Origin: a candidate division FCPU426 bacterium
GTDB lineage: Bacteria > Oederibacteriota > JAAXVQ01 > JAUVAV01
NCBI GenBank assembly: GCA_030591525.1
Contig: JAUVAV010000007.1
Coordinates: 23,198 to 87,197 of the forward strand
Direction of reading: 5' to 3'
DNA: 64,000 bases
Positions 52,017-60,249 of the stretch are shown piece by piece (within the stretch, counting starts at the first letter, position 1; the number at the start of each line of letters is the position of its first letter). Under the pieces are notes generated by a model. That model made no database searches. It saw nothing but the letters and a program-made list of their open reading frames with translations, and had not been told where the DNA came from. The position numbers were made by a program, and so were the translations under genes.

Positions 52017-52481
52017 TTACTTTATTTCTCCATATAAATTCACCATTTCAATCGCAGCCAGACCGGCCGCAAAACCCTTATTTCCCGCTTTAGTACCCGC
52101 TCTTTCAATAGCCTGTTCCAGGGTATCCGTAGTAATAATTCCGTAAATAATGGGAACTCCGGTTTCCAATGCGGCCTGGGCCACTCCTTTGGCCGCTTCC
52201 GAAGCCACAAAATTAAAATGGGGAGTGCTTCCCCGAATAATCGCTCCCAGGCAGATTACAGCATCAAACCTTCCGGAGGCGGCGGCTTTTTTTGCTATGT
52301 AGGGAATTTCAAACGCTCCCGGAACCCATGCCATTTCCAGGTGCTCATCTTGGGCCCCATGCCGCAGCAGCGCATCCTTGGCGCCTTCCAGTAATTTAGT
52401 GGAAATAAATTCATTAAATCGGCTGACTACCAGGAAATATTTCTTTCCCTCGGAAATTAATTTACCCTCATAAATTTTCAT
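52017..52481 (-). CDS. ribH: 6,7-dimethyl-8-ribityllumazine synthase
   Basis: The likely start is the second of two adjacent ATGs (52481), 7 bases after AGGAGG; product 154 residues. Lumazine synthase landmarks: [16 protein letters not shown] near 20, [15 protein letters not shown] near 55, [16 protein letters not shown] near 80 with the catalytic His, and the C-terminal [17 protein letters not shown]. It condenses the ribityl pyrimidine with dihydroxybutanone phosphate. Last rib gene of the FMN-riboswitch operon, followed by nusB. Confidence 0.96.
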   Translation of the reverse strand: MKIYEGKLISEGKKYFLVVSRFNEFISTKLLEGAKDALLRHGAQDEHLEMAWVPGAFEIPYIAKKAAASGRFDAVICLGAIIRGSTPHFNFVASEAAKGVAQAALETGVPIIYGIITTDTLEQAIERAGTKAGNKGFAAGLAAIEMVNLYGEIK

Positions 52482-52500
52482 CATCTGACCTCCTTGATTT

Positions 52501-52612
52501 GTAATACATTTGCCATTCGCTTTTCCGCATGTGAATATTTCACCCACAGAATGTAGGGGCGACGCATGCGCCGCCCCTATAACTGCAACCTAACGTATGT
52601 CTGATATATGCC
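52501..52612. repeat. Family R2-like element between ribBA and ribH
   Basis: Begins GTAATACATTTGCCATTCG and contains TTTCCGCATGTGAATATTTC and a GTAGGGGCGACGC-GCCGCCCCTAT hairpin, matching the 50138-50275 copy through most of its length; the right end is eroded. It lies in the riboflavin operon. Confidence 0.7.
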
Positions 52613-52618
52613 ACCTCT

Positions 52619-53818
52619 CTACACCTCCAACATATGCCCGAGTTTTTTTTTCTTGGTTTTAATATAGCGCCGGTTGCACTCTGTCACACCCGCCTGCAAA
52701 GGAACCCGCTTAACAATTTTCAACCCATATCCTTCCAGACCCACGATTTTGCGGGGATTATTGGTCAGCAACCGAATGCGGCTCAAACCCAGATCAGCCA
52801 GAATTTGCGCCCCGGTTCCATAGTCCCGCAAATCAGCCGGAAATCCGAGCTTTTCATTGGCCTGTACTGTATCCAGACCCTGTTCCTGAAGATGATAGGC
52901 CTTAACTTTGTTCGCCAGTCCGATTCCCCGTCCCTCCTGACGCATGTAAAGCAGGACGCCGTTTCCTTCCTTCTCTATCATAGTTAAAGCCCGGTGTAAT
53001 TGTTCTCCACAATCGCATTGCAGGGATCCCAGTGCATCACCGGTCAAACACTCGGAATGCACCCTTACCAGCGGAGTCTTCCCTCCCGGTCTGGAAAGAG
53101 ATCCCTTGACCAGGGCCAGGTGAGTTCCCGGTTCACCCACTGATTCATACGCCATAAGCTTAAATGTTCCCCACCGGGTTTGGATCCTGGTTTCCGCCAC
53201 TCGTTGCACCAGTTTTTCATGATGCCGCCTGAACCTGATCAAGTCGGCAATGCTGATGATTTTCAAGCCGTGACGCCGGGCAAAGCGTTTAAGCTGAGGC
53301 AGGCGCGCCATGGTCCCATCAGAATTCATGATTTCACAGATCACTCCGGCCAGGGGTAGTCCGGCCAGGCGGACCAAATCAATAGCCGCCTCGGTATGTC
53401 CGGCCCGAGTCAGAATTCCCCCTTCGCGGGCGCGCAGGGGAAAAACATGCCCGGGTTTTATAAGCTCCCGGCTTTGCGTATGCGGGCTGATTAAAGTTTT
53501 AATAGTATGGGCTCGATCATGCGCCGATATTCCGGTAGTTATCCCCTGCCGGGCATCCACCGAAACTGTAAACGCGGTTCGCAGCCGGTCGGCGTTTTCA
53601 CTCACCATGGCCCCCAGGTTCAGCTTACTCAGCCTTTCCTCGGTCATGGGCACGCAAATCAGGCCCCGGCCATACCTGGCCATAAAATTGATATTCTGAG
53701 CAGTCACTTTGGCGCCTGCCATCAGCAGATCTCCCTCATTTTCCCGATCAGCATCATCAACCACAATCAGCATTCGTCCGTTGCGTATATCGTCAATAGC
53801 GTCCTTGATTTTTTGCAT
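52619..53818 (-). CDS. ribBA: Bifunctional DHBP synthase / GTP cyclohydrolase II
   Basis: A 399-residue fusion. RibB half (1-200): DDADRENEGDL with acidic metal ligands, GITTGISAHDRAHTI and GILTRAGHTEAAIDL. RibA half (205-399): HSECLTGDALGSLQCDCGEQL with the three zinc cysteines, RQEGRGIGLANKVKAY and ADLRDYGTGAQIL. It makes both riboflavin precursors, from ribulose 5-phosphate and from GTP. All catalytic motifs are intact in both halves. Starts 14 bases after ribE. Confidence 0.97.
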   Translation of the reverse strand: MQKIKDAIDDIRNGRMLIVVDDADRENEGDLLMAGAKVTAQNINFMARYGRGLICVPMTEERLSKLNLGAMVSENADRLRTAFTVSVDARQGITTGISAHDRAHTIKTLISPHTQSRELIKPGHVFPLRAREGGILTRAGHTEAAIDLVRLAGLPLAGVICEIMNSDGTMARLPQLKRFARRHGLKIISIADLIRFRRHHEKLVQRVAETRIQTRWGTFKLMAYESVGEPGTHLALVKGSLSRPGGKTPLVRVHSECLTGDALGSLQCDCGEQLHRALTMIEKEGNGVLLYMRQEGRGIGLANKVKAYHLQEQGLDTVQANEKLGFPADLRDYGTGAQILADLGLSRIRLLTNNPRKIVGLEGYGLKIVKRVPLQAGVTECNRRYIKTKKKKLGHMLEV

Positions 53819-53832
53819 ATTAATACCTCTTT

Positions 53833-54480
53833 TTATACATATCCGGTTTCCGCCAGCTTTTCGAGCGTCAAGTCTGATTTGTCGATTTGCGCCGTATTTA
53901 TACGCTCCAGGTAGCGGGCCAATAAATCCACTTCCAAATTTACCTGCTTCCCGTTAACCAAGCCTCCCAGATTAGTTCGGGACAGAGTATAAGGAATCAG
54001 GGCGATGGCAAAACGGTTATCGGGCATTATTTCAGCCACGGTTAAACTAACCCCATTAACCGCAATCGAGCCCTTTTCAGCGATAAAGCGGCTTAAATTC
54101 CCGGGAAACTGCACCTCCAACCTTTGGGCTCCCTTTTCCTGCTTGACCGCGGTTACGGTTCCAGTGCCGTCAACATGGCCGGCAACAAAATGTCCGTCCA
54201 GGCGGCCGCCCAGGGTAAGCGAACGTTCCAGATTTACTCTCTCGCCCACTGTCCAGTCCGGCAAAATGGTTCTCTGTACGGTCTCGGGCACAGCTTGAAC
54301 CGTAAACTCCTGGTCCTGGATTTTCACAATGGTTAAGCATACTCCACTAACCGCTATTGAATCACCCGGCTTTATATCAGAAGAGCATATTTCCGGTGCC
54401 AAAACGGACAAGGATAAAATTTCCGTTCCGGAAATAAAACGGGTGATTTTTCCGATTTCTTCAATCAAGCCGGTAAACAT
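53833..54480 (-). CDS. ribE: Riboflavin synthase alpha chain
   Basis: A 215-residue protein with two lumazine-binding repeats: MFTGLIEEIGKI at the start with GDSIAVSGVCLTIVK, and FVAGHVDGTGTV...GSIAVNGVSLTVAE in the second half. It disproportionates two lumazines to riboflavin. Between ribD and ribBA in the operon; the upstream gap of about 110 bases is filled by R1 repeats. Confidence 0.96.
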   Translation of the reverse strand: MFTGLIEEIGKITRFISGTEILSLSVLAPEICSSDIKPGDSIAVSGVCLTIVKIQDQEFTVQAVPETVQRTILPDWTVGERVNLERSLTLGGRLDGHFVAGHVDGTGTVTAVKQEKGAQRLEVQFPGNLSRFIAEKGSIAVNGVSLTVAEIMPDNRFAIALIPYTLSRTNLGGLVNGKQVNLEVDLLARYLERINTAQIDKSDLTLEKLAETGYV

Positions 54481-54514
54481 ACGGGAGCTCCTTCCTGCAC
54501 AGCTAAAGCCTGCT

Positions 54515-54595
54515 GTAGGGGCCGGCTTCCATGCCGGCCCGGGGATTAAAAATTATGCATATTATCATCGGGCGGGCACGGAGGCCCGCCCCTAC
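54515..54595. repeat. R1 hairpin pair overlapping the ribD stop codon
   Basis: Bounded by GTAGGGGCCGGC and GCCCGCCCCTAC. The right end's CTAC is the reverse complement of GTAG, whose TAG is the ribD stop at 54592-54594. Two hairpins, GGCCGGCTTCCATGCCGGCC and GGGCGGGCACGGAGGCCCGCCC, with an AT-rich middle. Confidence 0.8.
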
Positions 54596-55716
54596 GTCTT
54601 ATACGGCGTAGCCGTTACCAGCATATCCCGGCCCAGCGGCTTCCATGATACATCCTTTAATAAAACCGCGCGGTCCGGATGTTCCACTCCCAGACCGCCG
54701 ACTACCCCCACCGCCTGACGCCCACCGATTAATTTTGGAGCCAGAATAAATTCTATCCGGTCCGCCAGTATCCGGCGGCCGGGACTGCCAAGTCCTAAAA
54801 AAGCGGCATGAACCTCGGAACCGCCTTCCACTAAAACGAAATTCGCTCCGGCTTGCCCTAAACGCAGCAAGAGCTCTTCCAGGTCAACCCGGCCCTGCCG
54901 GCCGGGAAGATGCCAAACCTCTACCTGGTTTCCCGGCTTCCGGACCGGCGGTTGCTTGGTGCCGTTGGCAATCACAACTCGTTGTATTTCCGCGGTTTTA
55001 AATATTTTTAGATCCGCCGGTATCTTATCGTGTCCCTCGAGAATAATCCGGATCGGGCAACGAGAGGCCACGCCGGGGGCCAGCCGGACACTTAACTCAG
55101 GATCATCCTTGATAGCCGTACGTCCTCCTACTATGATCGCATCCGCCAGCGCACGCAGCTGGTGGGCATGCTTCCTGGCGTCCGGTCCGGATATCCAGCG
55201 GGATGCTCCGCCAACACAGGCTATCTTACCGTCCAGGGAGAGTGCCGCTTTACAAACTACAAAAGGACGTCCGGTGGTAATCCTTTTAATAAATACCTCG
55301 TTTAACCGGCCGGCGTCCCCGGCCAATAGTCCGACTTCCACCTTAATTCCGGCCCGCCGCAGCCGGCGAAACCCGCGGCCGGAAACTTCCGGATTTGGAT
55401 CTTTCATTGCCGCCACTACCCGTTTAATTCCGGCTTGTATAATGGCCGGCGCGCAGGGAGGAGTCCGGCCCTGGTGCGCACACGGTTCCAGGTTAACATA
55501 AAGGGTTGCCCCGTGCGCCCGGCGGCCGGCCTGCCGCAAAGCATGGATCTCAGCATGCGGGCCGCCGGGCCGATAGTGCCGGCCCGCGCCCACTACCTTC
55601 CGGCCTTTTTGAACCACCACGGCCCCCACCATGGGGTTGGGCCAGGTCCGTCCATACCCTTTTTGGGCCAGATCTAAAACCATTGTCATATATTTTTTAT
55701 CTTGCGCCGTCCACAT
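54592..55716 (-). CDS. ribD: Riboflavin biosynthesis deaminase/reductase RibD
   Basis: A 374-residue fusion. The deaminase part has HAE at residues 54-56 and the zinc cysteines C79 and C88 in EPCAHQGRTPPC; the reductase part opens PFVVCKAALSLDGKIA and has VEGGSEVHAAFL. It performs two successive steps from the GTP-derived pyrimidine. The ATG at 55716 directly abuts the U-tract of the riboswitch terminator. The stop codon comes from an R1 repeat, but overall length is normal. Confidence 0.96.
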   Translation of the reverse strand: MWTAQDKKYMTMVLDLAQKGYGRTWPNPMVGAVVVQKGRKVVGAGRHYRPGGPHAEIHALRQAGRRAHGATLYVNLEPCAHQGRTPPCAPAIIQAGIKRVVAAMKDPNPEVSGRGFRRLRRAGIKVEVGLLAGDAGRLNEVFIKRITTGRPFVVCKAALSLDGKIACVGGASRWISGPDARKHAHQLRALADAIIVGGRTAIKDDPELSVRLAPGVASRCPIRIILEGHDKIPADLKIFKTAEIQRVVIANGTKQPPVRKPGNQVEVWHLPGRQGRVDLEELLLRLGQAGANFVLVEGGSEVHAAFLGLGSPGRRILADRIEFILAPKLIGGRQAVGVVGGLGVEHPDRAVLLKDVSWKPLGRDMLVTATPYKT

Positions 55717-55746
55717 AAAAAAACCCCGCAGCCGTGGCTTCGGGGC
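55717..55746 (-). terminator. Riboswitch expression platform: terminator that also covers the ribD ribosome binding site
   Basis: On the minus strand GCCCCGAAGCC-ACGGCTGCGGGG forms a GC-rich hairpin, followed by seven U (55717-55723) and at once by the ribD AUG. The GGGG of the 3' arm is the only SD-like sequence before the start, so folding would both end transcription and hide the RBS. The 5' arm GCCCCGAAG is complementary to CTTCGGGGC at the start of the aptamer. Confidence 0.8.
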
Positions 55747-55759
55747 ATTAATTAAAAAC

Positions 55760-55887
55760 GCCTTCTCCCTTCCCGACTTTAACGGTCGGCCCCGGAATTA
55801 CACCGGATCAATTCCCGATTAATATAACAGCCGGGAACTCGCGGGCTTTCACCGCCGGTGGGGACTCTCACCCCGCCCCGAAGACTT
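55760..55887 (-). promoter_or_regulatory. FMN riboswitch (RFN element) aptamer
   Basis: Read on the minus strand the region contains the strongly conserved RFN segments: CTTCGGGGCGGGGTGA, TCCCCACCGGCGGTGA, AAGCCCGCGAG, CCGGTGTAATTCCGGGGCCGAC and the closing GGGAGAAGG. It senses FMN and controls the riboflavin genes downstream (ribD-ribE-ribBA-ribH). A 9-base segment of its 5' strand can pair with the terminator 5' arm, providing the antiterminator for the FMN-free state. Confidence 0.95.
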
Positions 55888-55895
55888 AAATGATT

Positions 55896-56099
55896 TGTAA
55901 GGGCGGACATGGAAGTCCGCCCCTACAAAAACATCATAACCACAGACTCAAATGATTTGTAGGGGCCGGTTTCCATGCCGGCCCGATAAAACAACCGTAT
56001 CCGTATTTCTAAGGGCGGACATGGAAGTCCGCCCCTACAAAAACAAGATAACCACAGACTTACATAATTCGTAGGGGGCCGGCTTCCATGCCGGCCCAA
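55896..56099. repeat. Tandem alternating R1 hairpins upstream of the riboswitch
   Basis: Four hairpins in a row, two GGGCGGACATGGAAGTCCGCCC units alternating with two GGGCCGGCTTCCATGCCGGCCC units, each pair about 95 bases. Units share ACCACAGACT and TGATTTGTA-type linkers. They fill the gap between the riboflavin operon and the OmpA-like gene and must be transcribed through unless a promoter hides in them. Confidence 0.8.
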
Positions 56100-56110
56100 T
56101 AATACTACTC

Positions 56111-57040
56111 TCAGCGAATTTTGAAGATCACTTTTTCAACCCGGGATTTTTGTGCCGCCAACTTAAATTTCTGTTTGGAAAGCAGCAGTCTTTCTTCAAA
56201 ATATTTCTGGATCATTTCCCCTTTAGTTTTTGCGGCATCAATATCTTTGGCATAGGATTCAATTACCAGGGGATAATTTTGCTTGGCCGTCAGTAGGTCC
56301 GCCACCTCTCGTAAATATAGCGCACCTTTCTTGGTAATTTCCGTTTTACGCCCTTTTCTTTCCAATACAACATCATAAACAATCTGCGCCACGGTTATAC
56401 CGCCCTGCTCATAAAGCAGGGACTCCAGAATAATTGGCTTGCCCATCTGGCTGGTAGGGTTGGAAGCCACGTCTATAATGGAAAAAATGTAAGAATAGGA
56501 TGTTCCCACGTCAAGCATTTTTTCGTTTTTTCCCATTCCATCCCAGTTGATTTTCTTCGGTAGTTTGCTTCGGCCTGAAAAATCCTTAAAAACATTTCCA
56601 AAACTATCTGTTATCCGCAAACGCCATTTGGCAATTTTCACTTTACTGTTATAACGGGGACGAAGCGTCAGAATCGGCGGACTTTTAAATAACTGGATAA
56701 AGGGCGAGGCCGCCTGTACGCTGTTCAGCTTACTCACAATGGATACGCCCGGACGAGCCATCGCGGTCGGTGTAACATCCAAGACGTAATTCTCCGTCTT
56801 AACGTAAGGAACCGCTATCTCGTCGACATCAAAAGAAACATCTGGCTCCGGTTTTTCCACCTTGACCTTCAACCGGTGGACGCCCCGAATAACCACCTCT
56901 TGTTGTCCGGATTCATCAGCCGCTGCCGGTTTTTCCGAAGCTTCGGCCGGCTGGTTTTTATCCGCCGCTAATAACGGGCCGGATAAACCCAGTAACCCGC
57001 ATAAGCTTAAGGTTATAATAACTTCTCCACGTTTGATCAT
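56111..57040 (-). CDS. Periplasmic protein with FlgD-like and OmpA-like parts
   Basis: A 309-residue exported protein: signal peptide ending PLLAADK, a Glu/Ala-rich linker, a FlgD-like Ig domain at about 150-215 (WRLRITDSFGNVFKDFSG, INWDGMGKNEKMLDVGTSYSY) and a C-terminal region (ITVAQIVYDVVL...LREVADLL) that resembles an OmpA domain but lacks its usual NxxLSxxRA and Asp/Arg peptidoglycan-binding motifs. Role unknown. It is the last gene after tonB, 4 bases downstream, so it is probably part of the TonB/ExbBD system. Confidence 0.75.
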   Translation of the reverse strand: MIKRGEVIITLSLCGLLGLSGPLLAADKNQPAEASEKPAAADESGQQEVVIRGVHRLKVKVEKPEPDVSFDVDEIAVPYVKTENYVLDVTPTAMARPGVSIVSKLNSVQAASPFIQLFKSPPILTLRPRYNSKVKIAKWRLRITDSFGNVFKDFSGRSKLPKKINWDGMGKNEKMLDVGTSYSYIFSIIDVASNPTSQMGKPIILESLLYEQGGITVAQIVYDVVLERKGRKTEITKKGALYLREVADLLTAKQNYPLVIESYAKDIDAAKTKGEMIQKYFEERLLLSKQKFKLAAQKSRVEKVIFKIR

Positions 57041-57044
57041 GCTT

Positions 57045-58085
57045 TCACCTCGACAGCCGGAAATAGAAGATTATTACGCCTTCCTGTTCTTCTTGCCGTT
57101 CACTGCTTCCCAGAGGCGCAAATCTAAAAGCCTTCATCGCTTTAATCGCAAGCTTGTCCATTTCTGAATATCCCGAACTTTGCTCCACGTATAAATTAGA
57201 TTTAACCTGCCCGTTGGAAAAAACAAAAAAATGAAGGGAAACTGTGCATTCCAGACCCTGCTCCTCGGCCCAGCGCGGGTATTTAGGAAGATATTTCTCC
57301 AATATGCGGCGATTCTTCAGCGGTCCGAAAATCTGAAAAGTATTGCCTTGCCGCTTAATCGTCAAATTGGCCGTGGAAAAATCCATTTGCTTCTTTTTAG
57401 CCGCCGGCTTTTTAATCGTCGGCATATCAGCCAGTGCCCCTCCCCGGGCTTTAAGATTTGCCCGCCGCGCAAACCTCTGGGCATTGACGATCGGAGCCTG
57501 CTTTCCCGGAAGCCAACCGCTTTTTTTACCGAGCTTGATTCCAGAGGGAAGGCGGGAGGCACTTGATGCCAGGGAATCCATCTTTTTACCCATTTTCAAG
57601 GGATTGATATTCATAGCCGACGGCCCTTTAACCGCCTTCCGGCCTACCAGATCTAAAGGTTTCCCTATCATGGCGGGTTTATCCAAATCCTTTTTCTGTC
57701 CAAGTTTTAACGCATCCGGCATAAGCGGGGCGGCCAGCTCCGCCTGCTTTTTTGGCAGTTCCATAGGTAGTTTTTGGGCAAGCATGTCATCGGCCTTTAA
57801 AGGTATCACCTGTTTCAAAAAATCCCATACATTTTTCTGTTCCGGCGGCGGCGCCATGGGCAGCGGCGGCGCCAGCGGTTCGGGTATGGGAATAATCTGT
57901 TCCACCAGCGTAATCTCGGTCAATTGTATATCGCTCTGCTGCTGTTGCTGAGATATTAAAGCGGCCAGAAACATAATACCGGCATGCATCAAAATCGATA
58001 AAGTTCCGCCTTTGGTCAGACCAGGCAAATCATAGTCTGCTGCGAATTTCATATCTTCTTCGATAGTTACCCGTATCCTGCTCAT
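57045..58085 (-). CDS. TonB-like energy-transducing protein
   Basis: A 346-residue protein with the TonB plan: cytoplasmic tail of about 25 residues, one membrane helix with the ExbB-contact pattern SILMHAGIMFLAALI, a Pro-rich stretch (PIPEPLAPPLPMAPPPE), a long Lys/Pro/Ala-rich periplasmic spacer and a C-terminal TonB domain (about 270-346) with VSLHFFVFSNGQV and SEMDKLAIKAMKAFRFAP. It carries proton-motive energy to outer-membrane partners. Unlike usual gene orders, the ExbD genes lie upstream, separated by 400 bases of repeats. Confidence 0.88.
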   Translation of the reverse strand: MSRIRVTIEEDMKFAADYDLPGLTKGGTLSILMHAGIMFLAALISQQQQQSDIQLTEITLVEQIIPIPEPLAPPLPMAPPPEQKNVWDFLKQVIPLKADDMLAQKLPMELPKKQAELAAPLMPDALKLGQKKDLDKPAMIGKPLDLVGRKAVKGPSAMNINPLKMGKKMDSLASSASRLPSGIKLGKKSGWLPGKQAPIVNAQRFARRANLKARGGALADMPTIKKPAAKKKQMDFSTANLTIKRQGNTFQIFGPLKNRRILEKYLPKYPRWAEEQGLECTVSLHFFVFSNGQVKSNLYVEQSSGYSEMDKLAIKAMKAFRFAPLGSSERQEEQEGVIIFYFRLSR

Positions 58086-58118
58086 AAATTCATGCTTCCT
58101 TATACTTTGTTAATAATA

Positions 58119-58259
58119 GATTCTGCTGCAAAACCCCTAAGAAGTCATTGCGAGCGACAATAGGGAGCGCGGCAATCTGATTTTATCCTTATAAAATCGA
58201 GATTGCTTCGTCGCTGCCGCTCCTCGCAAAGACAGCAAAAAGGGTTTTGCAGTAGAATC
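58119..58259. repeat. MITE-like element with GATTCTGCTGCAAAACCC ends
   Basis: Ends GATTCTGCTGCAAAACCC (58119-58136) and GGGTTTTGCAGTAGAATC (58242-58259) match in 17 of 18 bases as inverted repeats. The inside holds GCGAGCGACAATAGGGAGCG and CGAGATTGCTTCGTCGCTGC, also partly inverted. About 141 bases, no ORF. Confidence 0.75.
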
Positions 58260-58355
58260 ATAATATAACCAGCTAACCATGTTATTTTATTTGCCACACG
58301 CTGCGTAGGGGCGTTTAATTAAACGCCCCTACAACTGCCAGCCATGCCCTAACTA

Positions 58356-58450
58356 GAAGCTTAAGCATTAGTCCAGAATTCAAGTATTCCCCTCCCTTTT
58401 TGACGGGAGGGGATATAACCTCTCCCCTCGAGGGAGAGGAATTTATTGAT
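58356..58450. repeat. MITE-like repeat family A, copy 4 (internally deleted)
   Basis: Begins AGCTTAAGCATTAGTCCAGAATTC and keeps the CCCCTCCCTTTTTGACGGGAGGGG hairpin and CTCTCCCCTCGAGGGAGAGG, but the middle linker and the right terminal repeat are missing. Confidence 0.65.
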
Positions 58451-58483
58451 CTTTCCGCAACAAAAACTAATTAAATATATTAC

Positions 58484-58891
58484 CTACTTTTTATGCTCCG
58501 TGGCGAATACCATTTTATTCGCGCCCAGTTCCTTGGCCAAATCCAAGACCTTTAAAACAATGCCGTGATTGGTCAGTTTATCCGCCCGGATAATCACAAA
58601 CTTTTCCGAACTTTGCTGTAATTTCAGAGTCAACTCGGGTTTAAGCTCCTCGAGTGTAACCTCCTTGGCGTCGACCGCCAAATTTTCGTCCTCATCAATG
58701 GTAATGGTAATATTTTCAGACGATTCGCCTTCATCCGTAATGGCTTTAGGTAGTTCCACTTGCATAATCGGCTGGCTGAAAAGGGGAGCCGTCACCATGA
58801 AAATTATAACCAGCACCAGACATACATCCACCAAGGGAGTTACATTAATCGCTGTGATCGGTTCATCCGCACTGCCACCTGCACCGCCCAT
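58484..58891 (-). CDS. ExbD-like biopolymer transporter, second copy
   Basis: From ATG at 58891 (MGGAGGSADEPITAINVTPLVD) the protein has 135 residues; GGGAGG lies 8 bases upstream. The ORF track starts 42 codons earlier inside the previous gene. ExbD signature: one membrane helix with the proton-path Asp in INVTPLVDVCLVLVIIFMV, then a periplasmic domain ending HGIVLKVLDLAKELG. Works with ExbB and TonB or a Tol-like partner. Follows another exbD by 13 bases. Confidence 0.92.
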   Translation of the reverse strand: MGGAGGSADEPITAINVTPLVDVCLVLVIIFMVTAPLFSQPIMQVELPKAITDEGESSENITITIDEDENLAVDAKEVTLEELKPELTLKLQQSSEKFVIIRADKLTNHGIVLKVLDLAKELGANKMVFATEHKK

Positions 58892-58904
58892 AATCTGTTC
58901 CTCC

Positions 58905-59351
58905 CTATCGCCGGCGCCCTTTTTTGCGCCGCTTTTTATCCAGTTTACCCTTAACCGGGGGGCGCATAATGGAAAGTCCCTCGGCCCCGCTTTGCTTGGA
59001 AATATCCAGCACCTCAACCATTACTCCATGTTTAACATCCTCATCCGAGGTAATGGTTACTACTTTTTTTTTGTTGACCTTAAGTTTCGCCGTCAACAAA
59101 GCGGGCAACGATTCCAGGGTTACGGGTTTGTTGTTTAAATAAATACCCTTGGCCGTAAGCCGCAGAGACACGGACTCCTTCTGTGAAACCTGGCCCTCCG
59201 CGGCGTCAACCCGGCTGCTGGCCACGATAATTCCGGCCTGCATGATCATGGGCGCGGTTACCATAAAGATAATAACCAATACCAGGCATACATCCACCAG
59301 GGGAGTTACATTAATTTCGGTAATCGCTTCTTCTCCGCCTGCCATTCCCAT
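58905..59351 (-). CDS. ExbD-like biopolymer transporter, first copy
   Basis: A 148-residue ExbD with INVTPLVDVCLVLVIIFMV at residues 13-31 carrying the key Asp, a periplasmic domain with VVTITSDEDVKHGVMVEVLDI and a strongly basic C-terminal tail (KRRKKGRRR). GGGAGG precedes the ATG. Two adjacent ExbD copies are common in TonB- and Tol-like systems of this kind. It is separated from exbB by a 157-base gap that holds an R3 repeat. Confidence 0.92.
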   Translation of the reverse strand: MGMAGGEEAITEINVTPLVDVCLVLVIIFMVTAPMIMQAGIIVASSRVDAAEGQVSQKESVSLRLTAKGIYLNNKPVTLESLPALLTAKLKVNKKKVVTITSDEDVKHGVMVEVLDISKQSGAEGLSIMRPPVKGKLDKKRRKKGRRR

Positions 59352-59384
59352 CAGCTTTTACCTCCCACCCAGAACTAAAAAGGT

Positions 59385-59477
59385 TGTCATTCCCGCGAAA
59401 GCGGGAATCCAGGACTTTGCTTGAAAACCGCTACAATCAAGTCCCTGGATTCCGGCTAAAATCATGCCGGAATGACC
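59385..59477. repeat. R3 hairpin unit between exbD and exbB
   Basis: GTCATTCCCGCGAAAGCGGGAATCC at the left and a GGATTCCGGCTAAAATCATGCC hairpin at the right form an inverted pair around an AT-rich middle. It interrupts the exbB-exbD spacing. Confidence 0.65.
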
Positions 59478-59508
59478 GAAATACGCAGTTCTACTTTCCC
59501 AGCTTGCC

Positions 59509-60159
59509 TTATCGTTTTCGGCTGCTGCCGCCTTCTTCTTTCTTGACCTCCAGCATTACCAAATAGCGTGTGGCCACGGCTTCCATCTCAACCGACATGG
59601 TTTTTACTTTCCGCATAAAAAAATTAAAGATCATAACGCAGGGAATAGCTACGGCCAATCCTCCGGCCGTGGCCACCAGCGCCTCGGCAATACCGGCGGC
59701 CACAACGGTAGGCCCGCCGGATCCGGACGCAGCCAGATCATGAAAAGCCTTGATAATTCCCACCACGGTGCCGAACAATCCGATAAAGGGTGCCGCATTA
59801 CCTAAAGTCCCCAATACTCCCAGATACCTTTCCAGTTTCACCCGCTCCTCTTCCCTGGCCGCAGACAACAGCTCTTGCAATTGGTTATAAGGCAGCTGGT
59901 GATTGATCAGACCCACGCGCAGTACCGCGGCCACCGGGCTGCGGTCGCGTTCGCAAAGTGTGATGGCCCCCTGATAATCATCATTTTCCAGGGACATTTT
60001 TATCCGGGAAAGAAAGCGGGTGGAATCCCCCTTGGCCCGCCGGTAAAAAAGAAAGCGTTCCACTGTAAAAGTCACGGCCAGAATCGAACATAGTAACAGA
60101 ATCATTAATGTAAAACTGCTCCGGAATATTTGGATATAATCAAGATTACCGAGATCCAT
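59509..60159 (-). CDS. ExbB/TolQ/MotA-family proton channel protein
   Basis: A 216-residue protein with three membrane segments: FTLMILLLCSILAVTFTV near the start, then LGVLGTLGNAAPFIGLFGTVVGIIKAF and GLAVAIPCVMIFNFF, the two conserved blocks of the ExbB family whose helices form the proton channel with ExbD. It energises TonB at the inner membrane. ATG start, closely upstream gene is the large TPR protein; a family A repeat lies between. Confidence 0.94.
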   Translation of the reverse strand: MDLGNLDYIQIFRSSFTLMILLLCSILAVTFTVERFLFYRRAKGDSTRFLSRIKMSLENDDYQGAITLCERDRSPVAAVLRVGLINHQLPYNQLQELLSAAREEERVKLERYLGVLGTLGNAAPFIGLFGTVVGIIKAFHDLAASGSGGPTVVAAGIAEALVATAGGLAVAIPCVMIFNFFMRKVKTMSVEMEAVATRYLVMLEVKKEEGGSSRKR

Positions 60160-60249
60160 TTTTTACCCTCCTGAAGTTATTTGCTTTATGGTTTTATCTC
60201 CGTTCTTCAATCATAAATGTTCACTTAAGGTACTAATATTTTCCCACTA

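Larger units (their letters stand above)
58086..58483. other. Gene-free region with three repeat families
   Basis: Contains a MITE-like element (58119-58259), an R1 palindrome GTAGGGGCGTTTAATTAAACGC-type at 58305-58332 and copy 4 of family A (58356-58450). It splits tonB from exbD. No ORF of coding character. Confidence 0.7.
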
